Below, in pieces: positions 17,020 through 25,013 of a stretch of DNA of 64,000 nt (position 1 is its first letter; every line of letters starts with the position of its first letter). The notes beneath the pieces are model-generated. The model did not search any database and was not told the DNA's origin. It saw only the letters and a program-made list of their open reading frames with translations. Source of the DNA: Cohnella baijiui (lineage in GTDB: Bacteria; Bacillota; Bacilli; Paenibacillales; Paenibacillaceae); NCBI RefSeq assembly GCF_020731285.1, contig NZ_JAJFOW010000006.1:62001-126000 (forward strand), written 5' to 3'. A program made the position numbers and the translations under genes.

Positions 17020-18375
17020 ATGTCCACCTCCGCCGCGAAGGCGCTCTCGCTCACGCCGGCCAGCCGCCTGGCCGCGATGACCAGCATCATTATCGCCATG
17101 CTCATCTCCTCGATGGATTCCACCATCACAAACACGACGATGCCGCATATCGCCGAGGAGCTGCGCGGGGGCATGAGCTTCTATGCCTGGACTTTCACCG
17201 CTTACATGATCTGCTGCACCGTCATGACGCCGATCGCCGGGCGGATTTCCGACCTGTTCGGCCGCCGCGTCGTCTTCTCGGCCGGTCTTATTCTGTTCCT
17301 CGTCGGTTCGCTGCTTTGCGGCTTGTCCCATAGCATGCTTCAGCTCGTGCTGTACCGCGCGCTTCAAGGGATCGGCGCCGGTCTGATCACGCCGTTTCCG
17401 ATCATCATCGCTGGCGACCTGTTCTCGATCGAGCAGCGGGGCAAAATCCAGGCGATGTTCACGGCGATGTGGGGTCTGTCCGCCGTACTCGCGCCGATGC
17501 TCGGCAGCCTGTTCGTCGAGACCGTCGGCTGGCGCTGGATCTTCTGGGTGAACATTCCGCTGTGCGTGCTGTCGTTCGTCCTCTTGCTCGCTTACAAGGA
17601 GCCCTATCAGCCGAAAAAAGCGTCGGTCGACATCCTGGGCGCCGTCCTGTTCACGATCGGGGTAAGCCTGCTTCTGTCCGTTACGATCGTCGACAGCTAC
17701 CAATTCGCATATGCGGCCGCCGGCGTTGTCGTGCTCGTCCTCTTTTTGCTCTACGAGCGGCGGCACGCTTCTCCCATCCTGCCGCTGTCGCTGTTCCGCA
17801 TCCGGCAGCTGCGCTGGATGACGCTAAATACGTTCCTGGGCTGGACGGCGTTATTCGGTACGTCCGCATATGTTCCACTGTTTCTCCAGACCCAAGGATA
17901 CTCGATCTTCACGAGCGGCCTCTCGCTCATCGGCATGTCGATCGGCTGGATGATCACGGCCGTGCCCGCCGGCAAATGGATCTTGCGGTACGGCTATCCC
18001 CGGCTCGTCCTGATCGGCAACGTGCTGCTCGTCGCTTCGGGCATCCTTTTGCTGTTGTTCCGGGACGGAACGACCTTCTTCTACGTGACGGCGACGATGA
18101 TCGTCCAGGGACTCGCATTCGGGCTGCTTTCAACCGTCGGCACGATCGGCTCGCAGCAGCTCGTCGGTCCTCACGAGAAAGGCGTGTCCACGTCGATGCT
18201 CATGTTCTCCCGCAACATCGGCAACGTCATCGGAATTACGATCATGGGCGGGCTGCTGAGCGCGGCCGGCGCCGACCAAGTGTCCGGGATCGTCGACCTG
18301 CTGCGCTTCGGCGCCGCGGCGAGCGTTCTGGCGCTGGCCAGCGCCTTTCTCCTGCTTTCCCGTCAAACACGCTGA
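17020..18375 (+). CDS. MFS transporter, DHA2 (EmrB/QacA) drug-exporter type
   Basis: The 451-residue integral membrane protein has about 13-14 hydrophobic segments. It carries the DHA2 motif D1 region in TM1 (SSMDSTITNTTMPHI), motif A GRISDLFGRRVV between TM2 and TM3, and motif C-like GPxxGG replaced by LAPMLGSLFVE in TM5. These proteins export hydrophobic compounds by proton antiport. The start at 17020 has AAAGGAGA nine bases upstream. It stands alone, without an adjacent regulator, and converges with the SDR/MOSC pair. Confidence 0.92.
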   Translation: MSTSAAKALSLTPASRLAAMTSIIIAMLISSMDSTITNTTMPHIAEELRGGMSFYAWTFTAYMICCTVMTPIAGRISDLFGRRVVFSAGLILFLVGSLLCGLSHSMLQLVLYRALQGIGAGLITPFPIIIAGDLFSIEQRGKIQAMFTAMWGLSAVLAPMLGSLFVETVGWRWIFWVNIPLCVLSFVLLLAYKEPYQPKKASVDILGAVLFTIGVSLLLSVTIVDSYQFAYAAAGVVVLVLFLLYERRHASPILPLSLFRIRQLRWMTLNTFLGWTALFGTSAYVPLFLQTQGYSIFTSGLSLIGMSIGWMITAVPAGKWILRYGYPRLVLIGNVLLVASGILLLLFRDGTTFFYVTATMIVQGLAFGLLSTVGTIGSQQLVGPHEKGVSTSMLMFSRNIGNVIGITIMGGLLSAAGADQVSGIVDLLRFGAAASVLALASAFLLLSRQTR

Positions 18376-18410
18376 CCGCCTCCGATTCCGGAAGCAATCC
18401 CGTACATGCC

Positions 18411-18452
18411 AAAAAAAGCCTGCAAACGCCGGGCCAAGGCCCTGATTCGCAG
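18411..18452 (-). terminator. Terminator of the MOSC-SDR operon (minus strand)
   Basis: On the minus strand CTGCGAA and TTTGCAG pair (18446-18452 with 18420-18426), enclosing an inner GGGCC/GGCCC hairpin, and are followed within three bases by seven T (18417-18411). Confidence 0.65.
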
Positions 18453-18475
18453 ACATTCGAACAAGCCCTATCTAC

Positions 18476-18512
18476 ACAAGCTGGCACCGGAACTCCACCG
18501 GTGTCAGCTTGT
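18476..18512. repeat. 15-bp inverted repeat between convergent genes
   Basis: ACAAGCTGGCACCGG (18476-18490) and CCGGTGTCAGCTTGT (18498-18512) pair with one G-T and a 7-base loop. No T-run follows on either strand. It could stabilise the MFS or SDR transcript 3' ends or act as a second-stage terminator. Confidence 0.7.
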
Positions 18513-18538
18513 TCCATTTCTGATGCTTTTGTTCGTGA

Positions 18539-19288
18539 TTACGGCTCGTAGATCATCTTGCGCGTCATCCCGCCGTCGACGATCAGATGCATGCCGGTGA
18601 CGAACGTATTGTCCGGATCGGTCAGGTAAAAGCATGCGCGCACGATATCGTCCGGCGTGCCGACACGCCCGGCGGGATGCTGCGCGTGATCCGCTTCCCG
18701 CAGCGTGGCGTAATCTCCCGTCTCGATCCAGCCGGGGCTGATCGCGTTTACGCGGATCCGATCCGGGCCGAGCGAGAGCGCGAGCGCGTGGGTCAAAGAG
18801 ACGATGCCGCCCTTTGTCGCCGCGTACGCCTCCGAGTTCGGCTCGGATTGAACCGCGCGGGTGGAAGCGATATTCACGATCGCCCCGCCGCCCTGCTTCA
18901 TCGCCTTGGCCGCTTCCCTCGCGCAAAGGAAGGCGCCGCGCAAGTTGACATTAACGACGCGCTCCCATTCGTCGATCTCCAGCTCGTAGGGCGACTTCCA
19001 GATGCCGATCCCCGCGTTATGAACCAAAATGTCGAGTCGTCCGGCGAAATCGGCGGCTTCGTCGATCAGCCGGGCGGCCGCATCCCGTTCGTTCAGGTCG
19101 CCCGGCACGAACCGCGCTCGCCCGCCTTCCGCCTCGATCTCGGCCGCGAGTGCTTCTCCGCCGCTCCCCGCGACGTCGCCCAGCACGACCGTCGCGCCCG
19201 CCCGCGCATAAGCACGGGACAAATGGCGCCCGATGCCCCCTGCCGCTCCGGTGACGACCGCTGCGAGCCCTTTGAAATTCGGCGTCAT
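18539..19288 (-). CDS. Short-chain dehydrogenase/reductase
   Basis: The 249-residue protein has the SDR nucleotide motif TGAAGGIG, the NNAG-type motif HNAG, catalytic Ser in ASTRAVQ, YAATK (YxxxK), and the ending VDGGMTRKM. It is an NAD(P)-dependent oxidoreductase of unknown substrate, resembling 3-oxoacyl-ACP reductase or glucose dehydrogenase relatives. The ATG at 19288 overlaps the stop of the upstream MOSC gene (19285-19288) and has GGGAGGGCGGG upstream, so the pair is translationally coupled. Confidence 0.92.
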   Translation of the reverse strand: MTPNFKGLAAVVTGAAGGIGRHLSRAYARAGATVVLGDVAGSGGEALAAEIEAEGGRARFVPGDLNERDAAARLIDEAADFAGRLDILVHNAGIGIWKSPYELEIDEWERVVNVNLRGAFLCAREAAKAMKQGGGAIVNIASTRAVQSEPNSEAYAATKGGIVSLTHALALSLGPDRIRVNAISPGWIETGDYATLREADHAQHPAGRVGTPDDIVRACFYLTDPDNTFVTGMHLIVDGGMTRKMIYEP

Positions 19289-19959
19289 CGCCCGCCCTCC
19301 CACTTTGCGAGCCGGCGTGTCAGCGAGTCGCGCCAGCTGTCGGCGAGCGCCTCCACGTCGAGCAGGCGGCGAATGCCGTCCGTATCTTGTTTGTCCTTGT
19401 GCATGATTCGGTTCGCCTCGGCGACCGTCATCCCGGCGGGATCGCGCGACACGAGCGCGAGCGGTCCCGGGCGCACGCGGCCCGGCTCCAGCACCCGCAA
19501 GTAAAAGCCGGTCGCGCCCGTCTCGATGACGAGCGCGGGCAGCTCGTCGACGCCCCATTTCATGGCGAGCTTCCAGCATGGGACGCGCGGCTGGCTGACT
19601 TGCACGCGGGCGGTTCCGACGGCAAAGACGTCGCCGATCCGCACGTCCGTTTCGACAAGCTCGTCGACCGTGAAATTTTCGCCGAACGCGCCGAATTCCA
19701 GCGATTGACCGAGTACATCCTCCCAATAGGCGTAGTGCCGGTAAGCATATACGCACACGGCTTTGTCCGGACCGCCGTGATTGACCATATCGGCCTGCTC
19801 GTCGTCCGAGAGGCCCGTCCATCCCAGATCGATCTCTTGCAGCACCTGGCGCTTGCCGATACCCGAACGGGCGGGCTTGCCTTTGTATTCCCGCTCTACC
19901 GCCCTGCCGACATTGACGGATAGCAGCGGATAGGACAGCGGAGACTGGATTGCGGACAT
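19285..19959 (-). CDS. MOSC domain protein (YiiM-like)
   Basis: The 224-residue protein has the MOSC features of YiiM: NVGRAVEREYKGKPARSGIGK, GGPDKAVCVYAYRHYAYW, FGENFTVD and the conserved Cys in QPRVPCWKLA. MOSC proteins bind the molybdenum cofactor and act on sulfur carriers or N-hydroxylated compounds. It is first gene in a two-gene operon with the SDR, overlapping by four bases, suggesting a shared redox task. Confidence 0.9.
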   Translation of the reverse strand: MSAIQSPLSYPLLSVNVGRAVEREYKGKPARSGIGKRQVLQEIDLGWTGLSDDEQADMVNHGGPDKAVCVYAYRHYAYWEDVLGQSLEFGAFGENFTVDELVETDVRIGDVFAVGTARVQVSQPRVPCWKLAMKWGVDELPALVIETGATGFYLRVLEPGRVRPGPLALVSRDPAGMTVAEANRIMHKDKQDTDGIRRLLDVEALADSWRDSLTRRLAKWEGGR

Positions 19960-20061
19960 TCGCGATCACCTTTCCTCTATATCAGATCTTTCCATGCATA
20001 GGCATCGATCCCTCGACCCACGCTAATCGTGGCGTCGATACCCCCGGAAAGGAGCATCGCC

Positions 20062-20211
20062 GTGACGACATCCAAACGCAGACGGGAAAGCGCCTGGAAA
20101 AGCCGCAAGCAGCAGGCGCAGCACCCGCACGACAAAGGTCCTTCCCTGCACGAGTTGGCCCACAACGCCGGCCAATCGGACGACGGGGAATCCGGGGCTC
20201 CGTTGCTTTAA
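20062..20211 (+). CDS. Small basic/hydrophilic protein, 49 residues
   Basis: A GTG start at 20062 follows AAAGGAG by seven bases. The product (initiator Met then TTSKRRRESAWKSRKQQAQH) is Lys/Arg/Gln-rich at the N-terminus and ends SDDGESGAPLL. It is soluble and probably disordered. No family is recognised. It is followed by a strong hairpin at 20229-20274, which supports it as a transcription unit. Small basic proteins of this kind occur in spores and as nucleic-acid binders, but that is only a guess. Confidence 0.6.
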   Translation: MTTSKRRRESAWKSRKQQAQHPHDKGPSLHELAHNAGQSDDGESGAPLL

Positions 20212-20228
20212 CGCAGCGGGCGGCACCG

Positions 20229-20274
20229 CGAAGGCCGTCCCGGACCGGCGATCGTGCCGGCGGGACGGCCTTCG
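20229..20274. terminator. Bidirectional hairpin between convergent genes
   Basis: Perfect 14-bp inverted repeat CGAAGGCCGTCCCG/CGGGACGGCCTTCG (20229-20242 and 20261-20274). The T content after it is modest (TTCATC), so efficiency is uncertain. Confidence 0.65.
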
Positions 20275-20295
20275 TTCATCCTCCAGGCCTTTCCG

Positions 20296-21024
20296 CTAAG
20301 TCACCCTATGTTTCTCCGCCAGCGTCAATCGCCGGCCTCGCACATCCAAGATAAGCCGGCCCTCCTCCAGCCCCCAGATGTGATCCGCGAACTTCTCCGC
20401 CAGCTCCAGCCGGTGCAGCGTGACGACGACGGTCGTTCCTTTATCCCGGGTGAGCTGCTTAAGCATGGCCATGATATCCTCTTGGGCATGCGGATCGAGA
20501 CCGGAGACGGGCTCGTCGGCGACGATCATCTCCGCTCCGTGTGCGATGGCGCGGGCGACGGCGACGCGCTGCCGTTCCCCGCCGCTCAGCTTCTCCGCAT
20601 GGAGATGCGCCCGGTCGATCAAGCCGACGTTTTCGAGCGTCTCCATCGCGCCCATGTAATCGTCGTTGCGGACCAACCCCGTCATGCGGCGAAACCACGA
20701 GACTTGGCCGATCGCGCCGATGATCACGTTTTTCAGCGCCGATTTCTTTTCGTATAGAAGCGCTTTTTGTTCGAGATACGCGATTTTCCGCTTCAGCCGC
20801 AGCTTGCCGAAAAAGCCGAGCTTGTTCGCGTCCTGGCCGTCGAAGCGATATTCGCCCGAAGACCAGGACTCGCGCAGCGCCAGGCAGCGCAGCAGCGTCG
20901 ACTTCCCGCTCCCGCTCGATCCGACGACCGCGACGATCGTACCAGGCTCCAGCTGCCCGTGAATGTTTTCCAGTACCTTTTTTCCTTGCGGAAGCTTACG
21001 CGACAATCCCGTTATTTTAATCAT
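20296..21024 (-). CDS. ABC transporter ATP-binding protein, PhnC-like
   Basis: The 242-residue ATPase has Walker A GSSGSGKST, Q-loop region YLEQKALLYEKKSALKNV, signature LSGGERQR and Walker B MIVADEP with the D-loop SGLD. The layout resembles PhnC/phosphonate and GlnQ-type importers. No permease or binding protein is adjacent, so it is an orphan ATPase. AGGAGG lies 13 bases before the ATG, a long spacing. It is divergent from the LexA-controlled small gene. Confidence 0.88.
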   Translation of the reverse strand: MIKITGLSRKLPQGKKVLENIHGQLEPGTIVAVVGSSGSGKSTLLRCLALRESWSSGEYRFDGQDANKLGFFGKLRLKRKIAYLEQKALLYEKKSALKNVIIGAIGQVSWFRRMTGLVRNDDYMGAMETLENVGLIDRAHLHAEKLSGGERQRVAVARAIAHGAEMIVADEPVSGLDPHAQEDIMAMLKQLTRDKGTTVVVTLHRLELAEKFADHIWGLEEGRLILDVRGRRLTLAEKHRVT

Positions 21025-21157
21025 TGCTGCACGTATTCCTCCTGACCCGGTTCGCCGCAGACCCCGATCGGCGGTTGCGATGCGGGCATCCCGGCTCTAT
21101 CGGCCTCTATGAACCTCTTTTTCTATGCTATTCTAGTTTATTTCATTACGGAATGCC

Positions 21158-21207
21158 TTTCCATACGAACAAATGTTTGGTATAATCGAAATAAGAACAA
21201 ATGTTCC
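21158..21207 (+). promoter_or_regulatory. SOS promoter with two LexA boxes
   Basis: A sigma-A promoter, -35 TTTCCA (21158-21163) and -10 TATAAT (21181-21186) with a 17-bp spacer, carries a LexA box in the spacer, CGAACAAATGTTTG (21166-21179), and a second, perfect core GAACAAATGTTC at 21195-21206 just after the -10. The Gram-positive LexA (DinR) consensus is CGAAC-N4-GTTCG. The pair flanks the -10, so binding would block transcription of the gene at 21238. Confidence 0.82.
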
Positions 21208-21237
21208 GACATTTATCAGTCAAAGGTGGAATGATGG

Positions 21238-21468
21238 ATGGAGAACTGCGAACACCTCCGCTACCTGGAACCTTCCCGAGGGGCCCGGCCGTCACGAGAT
21301 CTGACTTTCAAATTTTACGATAGCGGCAAGTTGGTCATCGTGGACAACGACACCGGACATACGATGAACCCCCGCGAGCTCAGCGGGGGCAGCTACGATT
21401 TTTATGTACGCCAGCGCATCGCCTTCATCAAGCGCGAACTGTCCGCCAAGATCTCCAAGTACGCTTGA
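21238..21468 (+). CDS. Small LexA-regulated protein, 76 residues, unknown function
   Basis: The product reads MENCEHLRYLEPSRGARPSR then LTFKFYDSGKLVIVDNDTGH, and ends in a basic helix (IAFIKRELSAKISKYA). It has no signal peptide, transmembrane segment or LysM domain, so it is not a YneA-type division inhibitor. AAAGGTGG precedes the start at 21238; two out-of-frame ATGs lie just upstream. The promoter has two LexA boxes, so induction by DNA damage is inferred. It sits alone between an orphan ABC ATPase and a HAD hydrolase. I do not recognise the family. Confidence 0.72.
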   Translation: MENCEHLRYLEPSRGARPSRDLTFKFYDSGKLVIVDNDTGHTMNPRELSGGSYDFYVRQRIAFIKRELSAKISKYA

Positions 21469-21474
21469 CCCCGC

Positions 21475-21612
21475 TTACGGCAAGTTCTTGTTGATTTTGT
21501 TCAAGCTTGGCGGCCGGCTGGACATTTTGTTCAGCCGGGTCGCTTTGGCCTCCGACTTGAAGCGTGCCATGTTTTGTTGGTCATCGGCTTTCGTGCTTCC
21601 GTTTCTCGGCAT
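21475..21612 (-). CDS. 45-residue small protein, convergent with the SOS gene
   Basis: On the minus strand an ATG at 21612 follows GGAGGTGA by seven bases, an almost perfect ribosome binding site. The 45-codon frame encodes MPRNGSTKADDQQNMARFKS, continues EAKATRLNKM, and ends NKINKNLP. It is basic and hydrophilic, resembling small spore or nucleic-acid-binding proteins in composition only. The stop at 21475 is six bases from the stop of the LexA-regulated gene. No family is recognised. Confidence 0.7.
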   Translation of the reverse strand: MPRNGSTKADDQQNMARFKSEAKATRLNKMSSRPPSLNKINKNLP

Positions 21613-21869
21613 CCTTTCGTCACCTCCCGCCCTTCATCGCTTGCCGCCGGCATGATCTGCCGCGCGTATGGCCGATGGGGGCTTTTCTCATAGCTTTCCT
21701 CATCGGAGACATTTACAAACCTGTGTCCGGCGGGGATAATGAGGACATGCCCTTGCGCGGACGCCTGACGGGCGCCGCGACGAGGCTGCTTGACCGTAAC
21801 CTTTTCCGTTCCGAATGGATAAGCTAACGACAGCGAAGGTTGCGAGGATGGATGAAGGAGCCGGTTTTC

Positions 21870-22607
21870 ATGAAGCAGCAGATCCTGTTCGATTTGGACG
21901 ATACATTGATTTATTGCAACAAATATTTTCACCTCATCCAGGACCAATTCGCCGATCTGATGACGACCTGGTTCGCCTATGCCGGTCTAACACGCGAAGC
22001 CGTTCTGGAGAAGCACGCCGAGATCGATATCGCCGGGGTGCAGCTGGTCGGGTTTCAGAGCGAACATTTCCCCCAATCGTTCGTAGACACTTACCGGCAT
22101 TACAGCAATTTGTTCGGCCGTCCGCGCAGCGAAGAGGAGGAGCGCCATTTATGGCAGCTGGGATTGAGCGTGTACGAGCAGGAGATCGAAGCTTATCCGC
22201 ATATGAATGAGACGCTCGACAACCTGGCCCAGAGCGGCCACCGCCTGCATTTGTATACGGGCGGCGATCCGGTCATTCAGCGCCGGAAGATCGAGCAGAT
22301 GAACTTGGAGCGCTACTTCGAGGATCGCATCTATATCCGCATGCACAAAAATACGGACGCGTTGAAGGAGATTTTGCGGGACGGCCGATTCGATGTCGAC
22401 CGTACGTGGATGATCGGCAACTCGGTCCGCACCGACGTCCTGCCCGCTCTCGCATGCGGTCTTAACGCCATTTATCTGAAGCAGGAGCTGGAGTGGGTAT
22501 ACAACGTGCTGCCGATCGACGCTTCGCCACAGGGTGCCTTCCTGACGCTGAGCGCGCTGCCCCAGGTGCCGCCCGCCATCGCCGGTTATCTATCAGGTAA
22601 CGGCTGA
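21870..22607 (+). CDS. HAD-superfamily hydrolase
   Basis: The 245-residue protein starts MKQQILFDLDDTLIYCNKYF; DLDDT is the nucleophile/acid motif I of HAD hydrolases. Motif II is in LYTGGD and the motif III/IV region is MIGNSVRTDVLPALACGL. The cap is alpha-helical (C1 type). It is probably a phosphatase of a small metabolite. The start at 21870 has GGAG nine bases upstream. A hairpin at 22678-22731 follows. Confidence 0.9.
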   Translation: MKQQILFDLDDTLIYCNKYFHLIQDQFADLMTTWFAYAGLTREAVLEKHAEIDIAGVQLVGFQSEHFPQSFVDTYRHYSNLFGRPRSEEEERHLWQLGLSVYEQEIEAYPHMNETLDNLAQSGHRLHLYTGGDPVIQRRKIEQMNLERYFEDRIYIRMHKNTDALKEILRDGRFDVDRTWMIGNSVRTDVLPALACGLNAIYLKQELEWVYNVLPIDASPQGAFLTLSALPQVPPAIAGYLSGNG

Positions 22608-22677
22608 GCGCTCGGATTCGAGGTTTGGGGTGGTTTACACCCGCGCTTCCGGGCCGATTCGGCGCAATCAATAACGT

Positions 22678-22731
22678 CAGGCCGTTTCGACTTCGTCCAT
22701 ATGGACGCGCGGAACGGCCTGTTTCCTATTC
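22678..22731 (+). terminator. Probable terminator after the HAD gene
   Basis: CAGGCCGTT (22678-22686) pairs with AACGGCCTG (22723-22731); the loop contains a second palindrome, CGTCCATATGGACG. TTTCC follows. It lies between convergent genes. Confidence 0.6.
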
Positions 22732-22747
22732 AAGCGGAATAAAAGGA

Positions 22748-23803
22748 TCAGGACGGAGGCAGCGAGGCGAGCTTGTCGAACAGCTTGCGCACCCCGATTC
22801 CCCAGGCGGGATCCTCGGCGTACGTACGGTTGAACCATTGAAATGGGTCGCGCCCTTCCGGTCTGGATCTCCCCAGCTTGGCGAGCAGTTTGGCGGCGAT
22901 ATCCGACGTGTCCAGGATGTCCGTGTTGTACTCCTCCCAGCTGTGAAACACATTAAACGGATTGTTCGCGATTCGCTCCGCCTGCTTGTTCGACTTCGGC
23001 ACGAAGCCCTGCTCCTGCCCGACGATCGCGAACAACAGCAGCGGGTTCACGTCGTGCTTGCGCGCGCTCTTGACGATCGCGCCGAAATAAGGCTCGTCCG
23101 CCAGTATCGAGTCGCGGCCGCGCAGGTACGTTTGCACCGCCTTCGCGTCGATCTCCGCATAGCGAAGCTGCGCGGGCATGCCGATGTCCGGCTTGGGCGT
23201 CGGCTGCGAGCCCGCCGCAGGTGCTGGTGCAGTCTCTTGCGCCGGCGCCTCGCGCGGGAGCAGTTGCGGAGCGGCGATCGTGAGTCCGGCCGCGAGCCCG
23301 ACGGCGATAAACGGCCATGCGAGACGCCGTCCCGGGATGCGGAGCAGGCTGCGGGCAGACCGCCCCGCGTCCGCTGAAGCCGGCGCCTCGCCGACAAACG
23401 TCTCGGCGGCGGCCGCCCCCGGCGTGCCTGGCGGTAGCCTGGCGTCCCGCAAGCGGGCCGCGAGCCGCTCGGCGGACCAAGGCTCCGCCGAGCGCTCGTT
23501 CAGCCAGGCGAGCAGCGTGCCCGGTTCGAGCACGTTCGCCCCGTCCGCTTCGCCGCAAGCGTCCAGCACGTCCTCGGGCAGCACCTCCCGCTGCTCCGCC
23601 ACGATGCAGCGGTGGATCAGGTTATCCGTCACCTTTCGCCTCAACGATTCCGGCCAGTCCGGCAGACGCTGTTCGATGGTGCGGCGAATGGCGTCGGCGA
23701 CGATCTCCGCCTGCCGCCCATCCGTCAGAGGAGCGTACTTCGTCTGCACGTAACGCCGGATAACCAGTACGTCCTGCGGCGACAACAACGCGGCTCGCTC
23801 CAC
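22748..23803 (-). CDS. Membrane-anchored glucosaminidase/lysozyme-like protein
   Basis: The 351-residue protein has an N-terminal helical cytoplasmic domain (about residues 1-150), one hydrophobic segment (WPFIAVGLAAGLTIAAP, about 163-180), a Pro/Ala-rich linker, and a C-terminal domain resembling the endo-beta-N-acetylglucosaminidase/lysozyme fold (LLLFAIVGQEQGFVP then NPFNVFHSWEEYN). The Glu in GQEQGF is a candidate catalytic acid. This points to a type II membrane protein acting on peptidoglycan outside the cell. The N-terminal domain is unrecognised and could be regulatory. The start at 23803 has GGAAGGTGGAG upstream. Confidence 0.72.
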   Translation of the reverse strand: MERAALLSPQDVLVIRRYVQTKYAPLTDGRQAEIVADAIRRTIEQRLPDWPESLRRKVTDNLIHRCIVAEQREVLPEDVLDACGEADGANVLEPGTLLAWLNERSAEPWSAERLAARLRDARLPPGTPGAAAAETFVGEAPASADAGRSARSLLRIPGRRLAWPFIAVGLAAGLTIAAPQLLPREAPAQETAPAPAAGSQPTPKPDIGMPAQLRYAEIDAKAVQTYLRGRDSILADEPYFGAIVKSARKHDVNPLLLFAIVGQEQGFVPKSNKQAERIANNPFNVFHSWEEYNTDILDTSDIAAKLLAKLGRSRPEGRDPFQWFNRTYAEDPAWGIGVRKLFDKLASLPPS

Positions 23804-23928
23804 CTTCCGCCCTCCTCTCCCGTCTCTATCCGTCCTAGCAAATCTAGGAAACAGTTTATCATAGACTTCCTAATCGTGGAAGACGCTCGCCGGGTGGCGA
23901 GGGGAGCATATTGTCTAGCGGGAATATT

Positions 23929-24864
23929 TTAACAAAAAAATGACTGAACATGTATTTCCGATTTGATATCATTTTGCCTTAAAAATTTCATTAAATCATT
24001 GCTCAGCTGCACAATCTCATTGTTAGCATTATTCGCATAATCCGGCAGCATCATATCCCTAACCATTTTAGTTCGCAGCCATGTCATAAAGAAAAGATCC
24101 AAAAATAAGTTTGGAAATTGAAGCACCATTTTAAGCATGGGTGGATCAATTGAAACGCCAGCTTTTTGTATTGCCCTTAGATACGCTTTTAAAGTGACTG
24201 TTATTTGGCGTGCCGTCTTTCTGGTTCTGGCTGGTTTTTTGTCAATTATCTTATTCTCAGAATACAAAACGCTCAACATGGCAATGTCTGATACGGAATG
24301 TGTGATTAGATACGCTTGCATATCCTTTTTAATAACGTAGGGAAGCTTTGCTGTTTTAAATAATTTTGCGAGGTTCTCTATCCGTTCTGTCACTACTCCG
24401 TTCATTTCTCCAAATGCAGTTGCCATTATAATCTTTGGTAGAAATCGAGCATGCAATACTCCATCTTTAATCTGTCCGCCGAAGCCGGGAAAAGCCGGTA
24501 AAAGTCTATCCCCTACGATATCCAGCCACGAAGAAAATCCAATTGAATTGCTAGTCATCGTAACTATATTTTTGCTTTGATTATCTTTTAGCGCTAACAA
24601 CGCTGATTCGGACCGATCATAACGAACGGTAACGAAAATAAAATCGTATACATCGTCATTTTCGAGCGTATCAATGACATTCACTTGTATCGATCTAACT
24701 GTACCTTTTTCTTTATATTGCAGGCCATTTTCTCTTAATGATTTAAATCTATTAGAATGTGCAAACAGGGTAACGTCAAACCCTGCTTCAATAAGCTTAA
24801 TTGCGTACATGCTCCCGATGACACCTGCACCAAAAATTAAAATTCTATCTTGTTTTGCTGACAT
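23929..24864 (-). CDS. Ketopantoate reductase-like (ApbA/PanE family) oxidoreductase
   Basis: The 311-residue protein has the Rossmann motif FGAGVIGSMYA at the N-terminus, VTVRYD in place of the usual VKayq, and the ApbA core. The central helices are diverged and the C-terminal part (KMVLQFPNLFLDLFFMTWLR) is hydrophobic. It may act on a substrate other than ketopantoate. The gene is markedly AT-rich compared with its neighbours, suggesting horizontal transfer. Its ribosome binding site is a run of nine G (24877-24869) four bases before the ATG. It is divergent from a TetR regulator that probably controls it. Confidence 0.82.
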   Translation of the reverse strand: MSAKQDRILIFGAGVIGSMYAIKLIEAGFDVTLFAHSNRFKSLRENGLQYKEKGTVRSIQVNVIDTLENDDVYDFIFVTVRYDRSESALLALKDNQSKNIVTMTSNSIGFSSWLDIVGDRLLPAFPGFGGQIKDGVLHARFLPKIIMATAFGEMNGVVTERIENLAKLFKTAKLPYVIKKDMQAYLITHSVSDIAMLSVLYSENKIIDKKPARTRKTARQITVTLKAYLRAIQKAGVSIDPPMLKMVLQFPNLFLDLFFMTWLRTKMVRDMMLPDYANNANNEIVQLSNDLMKFLRQNDIKSEIHVQSFFC

Positions 24865-24902
24865 TAAACCCCCCCCCTACTTATTAACATTTCCTTTTGA
24901 TT

Positions 24903-24924
24903 ATCAGACAACATGTTGTATGAT
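24903..24924. promoter_or_regulatory. Candidate TetR operator, 22-bp palindrome
   Basis: ATCAGACAACATGTTGTATGAT is a palindrome with a single mismatched pair, containing the perfect 12-bp ACAACATGTTGT (24908-24919). It lies 39 bases upstream of the reductase start and 90 before the TetR start, the usual position for a divergent TetR-family operator. Confidence 0.7.
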
Positions 24925-25013
24925 GTGATTGTAAATCTTCATTATCCCTTGATCAACCATCAGTTTTTTATGATTTGTCGGATGATATTCTTATTCGCTA
25001 GTAGGAGGGAAAC

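Noticed and set aside
23946..23960. LexA-like site in the AT-rich segment (GAACATGTATTT)
   Set aside because: It is within the 3' end of the reductase coding sequence, has two mismatches and no promoter.
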